DNA from: Microglena sp. YARC
Lineage: Eukaryota > Chlorophyta > Chlorophyceae > Chlamydomonadales > Chlamydomonadaceae
Length of the DNA stretch: 64,000 nt
Reading direction: 5' to 3'
NCBI GenBank assembly: GCA_022414725.1
Contig: CM039463.1
Coordinates: forward strand, 23,491,042-23,555,041
Part shown: positions 36,299-49,100 of the stretch, piece after piece
How positions within the stretch are numbered: the stretch's first letter is position 1
How the letters are laid out: the number at the start of each line of letters is the position of its first letter
Notes under the pieces: generated by a model
Told to the model about the DNA's origin: nothing
Databases searched by the model: none
Seen by the model: the letters and a program-made list of their open reading frames with translations, nothing else
Position numbers and translations under genes: made by a program

Positions 36299-36976
36299 CT
36301 GCTTGTGGGAGGCAGGGGATTTTGTAAGCATATATTAATGTATTTGGATTGGCTGGGAACTATGTCTTGTTCTGCCTATTCAAATGCATGTATTTGGATT
36401 GGCTGGGAACACTGTAGACTCACGTATGGCTGTGGGGCAGGCTGTGAATCTGGCAAGCTTGTGTGTGTATGTATGTACGTATGTATATTGTTTTAATGTA
36501 TGTATGTATGCGAGGGGGGGGCAAGAATAAAGTTGGCAGACCGCATGTTCGGAAGTTGTTATATTGACCCCTGGACCCCCCCCCCCCCCCCCCCCCCCCC
36601 TCCCCTCCTTTGAGACCTCATATCTGAACACCCAGACAGTATAACATAGTGAAAGGGGGGTCCATGAGCATCATCTCGTCAAGGCCTTTCCAACCATATA
36701 ACAAAAAAGATACAAATATCAAGTTTGGACAAAGTTATTTAGATTTCAGTATTTTTACAACTTTCTTGAGCGCTCGGCAGTCGTCCTCACCCTTGGAGGA
36801 GATCACTAAGTAAGTAAAGGACTGAAGGCCCTATTTATCTGTCAACCGTATCTAACTTTATAATCATCATTATCATGGCTCAATCGACTCAACTTGTATT
36901 CTGGAGCCTGATGGTCTGCTCGGGTGGTGTGTGTGTGTCTGGGTGCGTTGTGTGGTGGTGAGTGGTGTGTGTGTGT

Positions 36977-37007
<31 letters not shown>

Positions 37008-37453
37008 GGGTCCACTACTTTAGAAACCTCGTAGGGGACCAGAGTTCAGAACGCGCATCAAACGCGTTGCGCGCGCGCCTTTTTCGCCGCCAACTGCCGC
37101 TCGTGCGAAGCTGGCGCGAAGGTCTGGGTGACGTCCAGCCTGGATGTACCTTCCAGAGATCCACCTATTACACCCTGCGTGTAACTTACTAACGAATGCA
37201 GATTCGCACTCCTCTCGTCGAGACGTACTCATTGGTGTACCTCACGCTCGAAAATTCGCACTGGCAAGAAAGTTACACGAGGTACAAATAAAATTGGGAA
37301 AACGGTCGGACCCCCCCTCCCCCCCCCCCCCCCCCTCGTATCTCGGCCGCCCGTGGGTGTATCGACATGATTTTTTTTGTATCGACTATTGCTCGCGGTT
37401 CTCTATCCATATCGAACATGCGGTACGAAATCTTTTTCCTTGCCCCCCCCCTC

Positions 37454-37484
<31 letters not shown>

Positions 37485-40400
37485 TGTATGTATGTATGTA
37501 TGTATGTATGTATGTATGAATGTATGAGTGTATGTATGTATGTATGTATGCATGTATGTATGCATGTATTTATTTATTTGTAAGCATTTGTGTATTTTTG
37601 TAAGCATGTATGTACGAACACACACTTTCACAAACACACACACAAATAATTGTTGGACAAGTCCCTTGAGCTATTCCGCAACCTCTGGACGATAACACAC
37701 ACACTTTCACACACACACAAATCCTAGTCAGGCAAGCCCCATGCAGCTTTTTGTCCCAGCAGCTTTTTGTCCCGGTCACAGGAGCACCAGCACATGTTAA
37801 TCAGTGATTTGTTTATCAAATCTATAAGTGTTTTTTCCCTAGCTTTATGGTTGTTAGCCTTCTCCAAGGACAGCATGGTAGTGCTTTGTATAGCTTTTTA
37901 TGGCTTTTTGTAGCTTTTTATGGCTTTCTACAGCTTTTTATGGCTTAATGTAGCTTTATATGACTTTAGTAGCTTTTGGGGCCCGGCATATAGGGCAAAA
38001 ACAAAAAAAAAACACTTTTTTAGCTACAATTTTGCTAAAACGGGGTCAAAACTAGCGATCGCTATATATAGCGGAAATAAGAATCCCTGATGTTCATGAT
38101 GATTCGTGTTAATCCACCTAACACGCTCATATTGCTTGCTAAAACAGAATCTCTGTATCGAGTTCGAAGCAAGGCAATGCCTGGGCACCAGCACCAGCAC
38201 CAGCACATGTCGATGCCGATGTTAATGTTGATTCATGTTAATCCACCTAACATGCTCACATTGCTTTAACACAGAATCTCTGTTTCTAGTTAGGAGCTAC
38301 ATGCGTCACTGACCTGCCGCCACGTCATCTGGCCTGGAGCTGCACGTGACAATGTTGATGTTAATGCTGATTTGTGTTAATCTACCCAACATACTCATAT
38401 TAGTCTAAAACAGAATCTCATTGGCCCAGGCACCAGCACGTGTTAATGCTGATTCATGCTCATCCACCTAACACGCCCATATTGCTCTAAAATATATTAT
38501 CCATTTCTAGTGAGGAGCTACAAGTTTCACTGACCTGCTGCTACGTCATCTGCCCACGCCTGGAGCTGCATGTTGCTTTGAATCTTGGCAGAAGCAGGCA
38601 CCTCAATACCGCCCTTCTCACATAGGGCGTGTAACCCCCTGTAAGCCTGGAGCAAAACAAGGCCCAGGGCAAAGGGTTAGGATGGAAAAGAAAAAAAGAA
38701 AAATGCAATGAATTAGGGGATGAAAAAGAGGATAGGATTAAAAAAAATCCAATCGAATTGAATAAATTCAAGCCACCTCATCTCAAGCCCCCCCCCCACA
38801 CACACCACACCACACCACCCCCCCTCACATAGGGCGTACAACCTCCTGTAAGCCTGGGCGTAAACAAGGCGCAGGGCAAAGGGTTAGGGCGGGAAAAAAA
38901 AAAAACATTCTGGCCAATTTCAACCAGTGAGGCGATGGAAGAAGGTCGAGATTTAAAAAAAAATCAATACATTTTCAATAAATTCAAGCCCCTCAGCTCA
39001 AGAACCCCCCCCCCCCCCTCCCCCTCACATTATATCATACAAACCCCTGCAAGCCTGTCTGCAAAGAAGAGTCTAGGGTCAAGGCTTTTTGGGATATGTC
39101 CATGAGGTATGTCATGCATCGTATGGATGTAAGGCATGCTTACCCTGAACACTTAGCAGCTTATCTTTCCTCCCACCCTCCCACCACCCCCTCCACCACC
39201 ACACAGACGTACTCCCCACCCCACGTACCACACACAAACAAGCAGAAAACTTTACTCGCTACTGTTTTATAGCCTGCACCAGCAGCTTATCCCCCCCCCC
39301 TTCCCCCCCCCCCCCACCACACACAAACACAAGCCTGCGCTCTTACCTTGGCAGCCGTGCACCAGCAGCTACTTAGCAATTTACCCCCCCCCCCCCCCCC
39401 CACTCACACACACACACACACAAACACAGCCTGTGCTCTTACCTTGGCAGCCTGCACCAGGCAGCTACTTAGCAATTTACCCCCCCCCACCACCACCACA
39501 CCACCACAAGCCTTGCTCTCTTACCTTGCAGCAGTGCTTGGCAGTTCTGCCTCCCCAGAGGACGCGCCGCCTCAGTCACTAGCTGCTGGCAACTCGCTCC
39601 ACCTCCTCCAGTGCCGCCTTCCAGCTCGACCTCTGCACTGGCAGCCGCTTGCCTATACTCTCTGATAGCCCCCTCACCCCCCCACCCACCACAGGCTCAT
39701 ACACCCCATTACAGCCACAGCCACATACACCCCACCACCACACACACACAATACAATTTAAATTCGGCTCTCACCTGGCAGCCTGCACCAGCAGCTGCTT
39801 AGTAGTCCCCCCCCCCCCTCCCCCCCACGCGCACACACACACCACCACCCACCACCACAAGCCTGTGCTCTTACCTTGGCAGCCTGCACCAGCAGCTGCT
39901 TAGTAGTCCCCCCCCCCCCACACGCACCCACACGCACCCCCCACCACCACCACCACAAGCCTGTGCTCTTACCTTGGCAGCCTGCACCAGCAGCTTCTTA
40001 GTAGTCCCCCCCCCCCCCCCCCCTCTTCCCCCACGCACCACCCACACCACCACCACCACCACAAGCCTGTGCTCTTACCTTGGCAGCCTGCACCAGCAGC
40101 TGCTTAGCAGTTTCTGCCTCCCCTGAGGATCGCGCTGCAGTCACTTGCTGCTGCAACTCGTCCACCTCCGCCTGTGCCGCCTTCAGCTCAACCTCAGCAC
40201 TGGCAGCCGCTTCCTTACTCTCAGCTAGCCGCACCCCTGCCAACTCTTTCTGCTTCTTCACACCAAGTAACTGCAGCCAGATTGACATACACAATTCGTC
40301 AGGCTTCACAGAGCAATCTGTTTGCCATCTTCTTCTTCTTGCTATCATGCTTTATGTGGTGCTTTATTAGACGTTTTATGTGTGGGTGTTTTATGTTGAT

Positions 40401-43070
40401 GATTATGTTGGTGATTATGTTGGTGATTATAGCAGGTGACTAAGCCACCTATTGTCTGCTAGCCGCACCCCTGCCTGCTCTTTCTGCTTCTTACCCAAGT
40501 AACTGCAGCAGGTGGACAAAACATGGATTCATCAGGCTTCACAGAGAATCTGTTGTCTACTTGCTATCATGTTTATGGTCGTGTTTATGGTAGGTATTTA
40601 TAGCAGGTGTTTATGTTTTTTTATTGTCTGTGTTTAATCCGCCTATTGTCTGCTGGCCGCACCCCTGCCAGCTTTCTCTTCCTCTTCATCCCAAGAAGCT
40701 ACAGCCAGATGACAAAACAAAAGATTCGTCAGGATTCACAGAGCATCTGTTTGTCCACTTGCTATCATGTGTACATGGTCGTTATTTATGTTGGTGTTTA
40801 TGTTGGTGTTTTATAGTTGGTGTTTAAGATGGTTGTTTATGTTGGTGTTTATGTTGGTGATTATGTTTGGTGATAGTAGGTGAATAAGCCACCTATCTCT
40901 GCTAACCGCCCACCCCTTAGCCAACTCTCTCTGCCTCTTCACCCAAGAAGCTGCAGCCAGATGACATACATGATTCGTTCAGGCTTAATACAGAGCATCT
41001 GTTGCCTTCTTGCTTTCATGATGTATGGTGGGTTTATGGTATATATTTATATAGCAAAGGTGTTTATGTTTATTTTATTGTCGGATGTTTAATCCGCCTA
41101 TTCTCTGCTGCCGCACCCCTGCAACTCTCGCTGCTTTTTCACGCCGAAGTAGCTGCAGCCAAATGGACACACAAGATTCGTCAGGCTTTACAGAGCATCT
41201 GTTGCCTTCTTGCTTTCATGTGTATGCGTCATGGGGTGTTATGATCGGGTGGTTAATCCACCTATTGTCTGCTAACCGCACCCCTGCCTGCTCTTTCTGC
41301 TTCTTCACCCCAAGAAGCTGCAGCCAGAAGGACATCATCGTGTTTATGGTAGGTATTTATAGCAGGTATTTATGTTTTTTTATTGTCTGTGTTTAAGTCC
41401 GCTATTGTCTCTGGCCGCACCCCCTGCCAGCTTTTCTCTTCCTCTTTCATCCCCAAGAAGCCTACAGCCAGATGGACAAACAAGATTCGTTCAGGATTCA
41501 CAGAGCATCTGTTGTCCACTGCTATTCATGTGTATGGTCGTGTTTATGTTGTGTTTATGCTTGGTGTTTATGTTTGGTGTTTACGTTGGTGTTTAAGATG
41601 TGTTTAATGTTTGATTAATGTTATGTGATAGCAGGTGAATAAGCCACCTATTCTCTGCTAACCGCACCCCTGCCAACTCTCTCTGCCTCTTCACCCCAAG
41701 AAGCTGCAGCCAGATGGACATACATGATTCGTCAGGCTTTACAGAGCATCTGTTGCCTTCTTGCTTTCATGTGTATGGTGGTGTTTATGGTATATATTTA
41801 TATAGCAGGTGTTTATGTTTATTTTATTGTCTGTGTTTAATCCGCCTATTCTCTGCTGGCCGCACCCCTGCCAACTCTCGCTGCTTTTTCACGCCGAGTA
41901 GCTGCAGCCAAATGGACACACAAGATTCGTCAGGCTTTACAGAGCATCTGTTGCCTTCTTGCTTTCATGTGCTATGGCTGGGTGTTTATGTGGGTGGTTA
42001 ATCCACCTATTGTCTGCTAACCGCACCCCTGCCTGCTCTTCCTGCTTCTTCACCCCCAAGAAGCTTGCAGCCAGATGACATCATCGTGTTTATGGTATTA
42101 TTTATAGGAGTGTTTATGTTTTTTTATTGTCTGTGTTTAATCCGCCTATTCTCTGCTGCGCCGCACCCTGCCAGCTCTCTCTGCCTCTTCAACCCCCAAG
42201 TAGCTGCAGCCAGGTGGACATACATATTCGTCAGGCTTTACAGAAGCATCTGTTGTCCACTTGCTATTCATGTGTATGGTGGCGTCTATGGAAGTGTTTT
42301 ATGGTGGTGTTTATGGATGTTTATGAAGGTGTTTATGAAGGTGTTTAAGAAGCGTGTTTATGAAGGTGTTTTATGAAGGTGTTTATGAAGGTGTTTATGG
42401 AAGGTGTTTATGGTGTGTTATGGAAGTGTTTATGAAGTGTTTATGTGTGTTATGAAGGCGTCCTATGGTAGGTGTTATATTTTTTTTTTTTGTTGGTGCT
42501 TTATGAGGTGTTTATGTGGTGTTAGAAGGTGTTTATGGTTGGTTGTCTTACGACAGGTTCTATATCCACCTATTTCTCTGGTATTCCGCCCACCCATGCC
42601 AACTCTTTCTGCTTCTTCACCCAGTGTTTCGCCAGCTAAAATGTATGTGCCAGCTTTTTTATTAAAGAAAAATTAATTTAAAATTAATTAATTTAAATTT
42701 AAATGTATTTTATAGCATTTATTCATTAATTAATTAATTTAAAATTCATCCAATGCATTATATTGAATGGCATTACATGATTCATCACGCTTCACCCAAG
42801 CATATGTTGCCTTCTTGCATCATGTGTATGTAGTTTTTATGGTAGGGTTTATGGATAGTGTATGGTAGGGTTTATGGAAGGTGTTTAATACACCTATCTC
42901 TCGTAGCCGCCACCCTGCCAAACTCTTTTCTGCTTCTTCTTCTAGGCTTGAGAGCCGCACACGGCCTCTCCTCCCCCCCTCCCAGATACTGAGTCATTCA
43001 CCTGGGCAGTGATAGAGCTGTTTTCTGAGCGTTCTCTGTTGTGTTGCATGTTAGCTTGAAGGTTGCCATT

Positions 43071-43107
<37 letters not shown>

Positions 43108-46100
43108 ACTGAGTCATTCACCTGGGCATGATAGAGGCTGTGAGCGTTCTCTGTTGGTGTGCATGTAGATTGAATGGTTTCCATACCCCCCCCCCCCCTC
43201 CTCTCCAGATACTGAGTCACTCACCTGGGCAGTGATAGAAGCTTGTGCGTCTCTGTTTGTGGCATGTGGCTTAAGGTTTCCACCTCTGCCTCAAGGTGCC
43301 ACCTGCGAAGAAAACAATTTGCTTCGGTGACTTAGGTATGTAGTAGGTGCTTGGTGCTTGGCCATTGTATCCGGTGATTGATATGAGCAGTGTGGTTTGG
43401 GCTGGTAGATGGAATGGTAGTGGTGTGGTATGGGTGGTAGTGGGATTGGTATGTGGTAGTGGTGGGGTGCTTCGTGCTTGTGATGTGGCACAGGGTGGTG
43501 GTGTGGGTGGTAGACATGGGTGTGGTGGTGGGATAGTGGTGGGATAGTGGGCGAATTGGGATGTGGTAGGTGGGGGGTGCTTGTTGCTTGTGAATTTGGC
43601 AGGTGGTGGGGTGTGTGGGTTTTAGTTGGATGGGTAGGTGGTGTAGTGGGTGTAGTGGGTGATTTGTGATGCTGGTGGCTGGGTGGTGTGTAGTGGAGGG
43701 TGGGTGGGTGGGGGGTGGCAGTCTGATGGTAGGAGGTAGTGGCGGGTAGATGGTAGGTGTGGGTGGGTGGTAAAGTAGATGGGTAGTGGGTGGTGGTTTT
43801 GGGTGGATAGTGTTAGGCAGGGTAGTGGTGTGTGCTGTGTGGGCAGTGGATGTGCGGGGGGATAAGTGGGGTAGTAGGGGGATAATGCTAGGTGGTGGGG
43901 TTATTGATATATGACAAGAGTGAGTTGAAGCAACCATGAGGGGTTGAGTATGGATGTTGGTTGGTGTGGTGGTGGTTGGTGGCGCAGTGATGGTGGAGGT
44001 AGTTGGTGTGGAATGTGGAGGGTAGTGGTTGGTGGGGTGGTGGCGGCAGTGGATGGTGGAGGTAGTGGCTGGTTAGGTGGATGTGGAGGTAGTGCGTTGT
44101 GAGTGGTCGGTGGTGGTGGTGGCGGGGCATGGATGGTGGAGGTAGTGAGTGGTAGTGGATGGTGGGAGTGTTAGTTGTGGTGGTTGGTGGTGGTGCTGCA
44201 GGGATGGTGAGGGTGTGGCGTGGTAAGTGGGATGGGTGGAGGTAGTGGTTGTGTGTTGGTGGTGTGTGTGGGCGGCCAGTGGATGGTGAGAGGTAGTGGG
44301 TGGTAGTTGGATGGTGGAGGGTATGTTTGGGTAGGTGGTGAGTGGCACGGCAGTGGATGGTGGAGCGCCTAGTGGTGGGTAGTGGATGGTGTGGGTAGTG
44401 GGTGGTGGTGGTGCGTGGTGAGTGGCGGCAGTGGATTGCGAGGGTAGTGGGTGGGCGGTAGTGGATGTGGAGGTAGTGCATTGGTGGGTAGTGGTGGCGG
44501 CAGTGGAAATGTTAGTGGTTGTGTGTGCGTGCGGCGGCAGGATGAAAAAAAGTTGAGGTAGTGGGTGTATTGGTGGTGGAGGTAGTTGGTGGTGGCGGTG
44601 GTGGGATGGGGTGGTGAGGCAGCAGCTGAGTAGTGTGGTTGTGTGGTGGTTGGTGGCGGCATTGCGATGAGTAGTGTTGTTGTGTTGTTGGTGGTGTTGG
44701 ATGGTGTGGTGGTGGCGCAGTGGATTGTGAGGGTAGTGGGTGGGTAGTGATGTCGAGGTAGTGGTTGGTGCCCGGTTGGTGTGTGGTTGGTGAGCAGCCG
44801 ATGGTAAGTGGATTGGGGTAGTGGTTGGTGTGGTGTGGTGGTGGTGGTGTCGTGGCGCAGTGGGAAGTAGTGGCTTGGTGTGTGGTGGTGGTGGTTTGGT
44901 GTGGTGGTGGTGCGCGGCAGTGATGGTAGTGGTGGTGGTGAATTGGTGAGTGTGGCTGGTGTAGCTGTGTGGGCGGCATGGATGTGGAGGGTAGTGGGTG
45001 AGGTAGTGGATGGTGAGGGTAGTGGTTTGGTGGCGGTGTGGTGGTGGTGGCGCTTCGCTCTGTCTGAGACACGGATGCGGTAGCTGGTTAGGTGGTGGTA
45101 GGATAGGTGGTGGCAGTGGCATGCGGTAGTGGTTGGTGGTGAGTGGTGGATGTGGTGTGGTTGGGGGCGCAGTGGATTGGGTAGGTTGCTGTGGTCGGTG
45201 TGTGGTTGTGTGTGGCGGCAGTGGATGTGGAGGTAGTGGGTGGGTAGTGAGAATGGTGCGAGGTAGTGGTTGTGGCGTGGTGGTGTGTGGTGGGCAAGCG
45301 GATGGGTAGTGGTGGTGGTGGTGGTGGTGTGGGCAGTGGATGGCGTAGTGGTTGTTGTGGTGGTTGGTGCGTGGCGCACGTGAGATGTGGAGGGTAGTGG
45401 GTGGGTAGTTTATGGTGGAGGTAGGGTTAGCGTGGTGGTGGTGCTTGGTGTGTGGCCCGGCAGTGGATTGTGGAGGTATGGGTGGGTAGTGGAATGGTGG
45501 AGGGTAGTGGTGGTGGTGGTGGTGGTGGTGGGCGCATGGATGGTGGAGGGTAGAGCGTTTGGGTAGTGATGGTGGAGGGTAGTGGTGTTGTTTGTTGTTA
45601 ATGTTTGGTGGTGCTGGGCGCCAGTGATGGTGAGAGGTATGTGGTGGGTAAGGGATGGTGGAGGTTAGTGGCTTTGTGGTGGTGGTGGCTGCAGCCTGCT
45701 TATGGTGGAGGGTAGTGCGGTGGGATACGTGATGTGGAGGGAAGTGTTGGTGTGGTGGTCGGGCTGGTTGGTGCGTGGCGGCAGCCCATGGGATGTGGGG
45801 TAATGGAGTGGTAGGATGGTGGAGGGGTAGTGGTTGGGTGGTGTGGTGGTGGTGGGTGGGCGCATGTGGATGGTGTGAGGGTAGCTGGTGGGTATGGATG
45901 CTGGAGCGTTAGTGTTGTGGTGGTCGGTGGACGCAGTGGCATGGTAGTGGTTGGGTGCGTGCTGCATGTGCGCGGCAGTGGATGGTGGAGGTAGGTGGTA
46001 GGGGTATGGATGGTGGGGGTAGTGGTTGGTGGCGTGTAGGTGGTGGTAGTTGTGGCGGCAGTGGAGGTAGTGAGTTGTGTGGTGGTGGTCGTGCGTGGCG

Positions 46101-49100
46101 CAGTGGATATGGGTAGTTGGTTTTGGTGGTGGTGGTGCGTGGTGGTGGTGTGGTGGTTGGCGGCAAGTGGATGGCTGGAGGGTAGTGAGTGGGTAGGGAT
46201 GGTGGAGGGTTTAAAGTTTGGGACGTTGTGGTGCGGCGTGTGGTGGTGGTGTGGTGGTGGCGGAGTGGATGGGTATGGTTTTGTTGTTGTTGTTTGTCTG
46301 GTGTGTGGGTGGTGGCAGTGGATGTGGAGGGTAGTGGTGTGGTAGTGGATGTGAGGTAGTGGTTGGTGCCGAGTGGTGGTGGTGGTGCGTGGCAGCGGAG
46401 GTATGGTTGGTGGTGGTGTGGTGGTGGGCAGTGAATGGGTAGTGGTTGGTGGTTGTGGTTGGTGGTGGCGCAGTGGATTGGGGTAGTGGTTGTTGTGGTG
46501 GTGGTGGCAGTGGGATGGGTAAGTGGTTCGGTGTGGTGGTGGTGGTGGTGGGCCGCAGTGGATGGTGGAGGGTAAGTGCGTGGGTAGTGGATGGTGCGGA
46601 GGTAGTGGTTGGTGTGTGTGACGCTGGTGGTTAGTGGTGTGGTGGTGGTCGCGGCAGTGGATGGTGGGAGGGTAGTGCGGTGAGTAGTGGATGGTGGAGG
46701 TAGAGTGTGTGCGTGGTGGTGGTTGGTGCGTTGGCGGCAGTGCGATGGGTAGTGTTGGTGGTGTGTGCGGTGGTGGCGGCAGTGGTGGTAGTGTTGTTGT
46801 GTGTTGTTGTTGTTGTTGGGTGGTGGTGCGTGGTGTGGTGGTGGGCGGCATGGATGTTGGAAGGGTTAAGTGGGGGGTAGTGGATGTGGAGGGTAGTGGT
46901 TGGTGCGTGGTGGTGTCGGTGGTGGTGGTGGGCCGGCATGGATGGTAGGGTTGTTCTTGTTGTTGTTGTGGTGGTGGTGGTGCGTGGCAGTGGATGGTTG
47001 CGAGGTAGTGGGGGGGTAGTGGCATCGGTGGAGGCTAGTGTTGGTGTCTTTTTTTTGGCCGGTTGGTGGGGTGGTGCGTGGGCAGGCGGATGGGTATGCG
47101 TTGGTGGTTGTGTGGTGGGCCCAGTGATGTAGTGGTGGTGTGGTGGTGGTGGTGGGCGGCAGTGGGATGGTAGTGAGTTGTGGTCGTGTGGTGGGGCAGT
47201 GGATGGTAGTGGTTGGGGTGGTGGTGAGTGGGGTGGGAGCAGTGGATGTGGAGGTAAGTGGGTGGGTACGTGATGGGTGGAAGGGTAGTGGTTGGGGTGG
47301 TGGTGGTTGGTGGTGGGCGCAGTTGGATGGTGAGAGCTGTAGTGGGTGGGTAGTGGATGGTGAGGGTAGTGGTTGGTGGTGGTGAGTGGTGGTGTGCGGC
47401 AGTGGGATGGTTGGGGGAGTGGAAGAGGTAGTGGATGTTGAGGTAGTCGTTGGTGTGGTTGCGTGGGTGGTGGTGGTGCGTGGATAGTGGCGGCAGTGAG
47501 ATGGTGGAGGTAGTGTGGTAGTGGGATGGTGGAGGTAGTGGTGTGGTGTGGTGGCGGCAGTGGAGTGGTGGAGTAGTGGTGGTAAGTGGATGTGAGGGTA
47601 AGTGGTTGTGTGGTGGTGGTGGTGGTGTGGTGGGCGCAATGGATGTGCGAGTAGTCTGGTGGGTAGAAGTGGATGGTGCGAGGTAGTGGTTGGTGTTGCG
47701 GTGGACGTCAGTGGATGTTAGTGGTTGGTCTGGGTGTGGTGGCGGCAGTGGATGGTGGAGCGGTAGTGCGTGGCGTAGTGACTGGTGGGAGGGTAGTGGT
47801 TGGTGGGTGGTTGCGGTGGTGCGTTGGCGGCAGTGGGAGGTAGTGGTTGCTGGTTGTGTGTGGGGGTGCAGTGGATGCTCAGTTGGTTGTTGTTAGTTGG
47901 GTGTGTGTGTGATTGGCGCAGTGGCATGGTGAGAGCGTAGTGGGTGGGTAATGCGATGTGGAGGGTAGTGGTTGTTGGCGGTGGTGCTGGTGGGGTGGCT
48001 GGTGGGCGGCAGTGGATGGTATGTTGTTGTTGTTGTGTTTGGTGTGGGTGGTGGTGGCGGCAGTGGCATGGTGGAGGGTAGTGGCGGTGGCGTAGTGGAT
48101 GGTGGAGGGTAGTGTTGGGGTCGTGTGGTGGGTGTTGGTGGGCAGCGGATGGGTATGTGGTTTTGGTGGTGTGTGGTGGCAGTGGATGGCGTAGTGGGTT
48201 GGTGCGGCGGTGTGGTGTGGGCCGCAGTGGATGGTATGGTGGTGGCTGGTGGTGGTGTGTGGTGGTGGCAGTGGAATGGGAGTGGTTGGTGTGTGTGGTC
48301 GGTGGTGTCTGTGGGCGCAGGATTGGTGGAAGGTAGTGGGTGGTAGCCTGGATGTGGGAGGGTAGTGGTTGGTGGTGGTGGTGACGGCAGTGGATGATTA
48401 GGGGTGGTGGGTGCTGTGGCGCGTGCATGGTGGGAGGGTAGTGGTGAGTTATTGGATGGTGGAGGGTAGTGGTTCGGCTGGCGCGTGGTTGGTGTGGTTG
48501 GTGGCGGCAATGGTGGGTAGTGGTTGGTGGTGGTTGTGGTGGTGGCGGCAGTGATGCGTAGTGGTTGTTGTGTTGTGTTGGTGGTGGTGGTGGTGGTGGC
48601 GGATGGATGGTGGGGGTACGTGGCTGTGGGTAGTGGATGGGGAGGTAGAGTGGTATGGTGGCCCGGTGTAGTGGTGGTGGTGCGTGGTGGCGGCAGTGGG
48701 ATGCGTAGTTGTTGTTGTTGTTGTTGTTTGGTGTGGATGTGGTGGTGGCGCCAGTGTGATGCGTGCAGGTAGTGGCGTGGTAGTGGATGGTGCAGGGTAG
48801 TGTTGGTGGCGGTGTTGGTGGTGTGGCAGCGATGGGTAGTGGTGGTGAGTGGTTGGTTGTGGTGGGCAGGTGGATGGTAGTGGTTGGTGGTGCGTGTGTG
48901 GTGGGCGGCACGATGGATGGTATGGTTGCTGGTGGGTTGGTGGTGTTGTGGGCAGTGGATGGGTAGGTTGGTCGGTGGTGGTGGTGGTGTGTGGGCGGCA
49001 GTGGATGGTGAGAGGTAGTGGTGTATGTGGATGGTGCGAGCGGTATGTGGTGGCCGGTGGTGGTGTTGTGTGTGGGCCCATCGGCCATGGTAGTGGTTGT

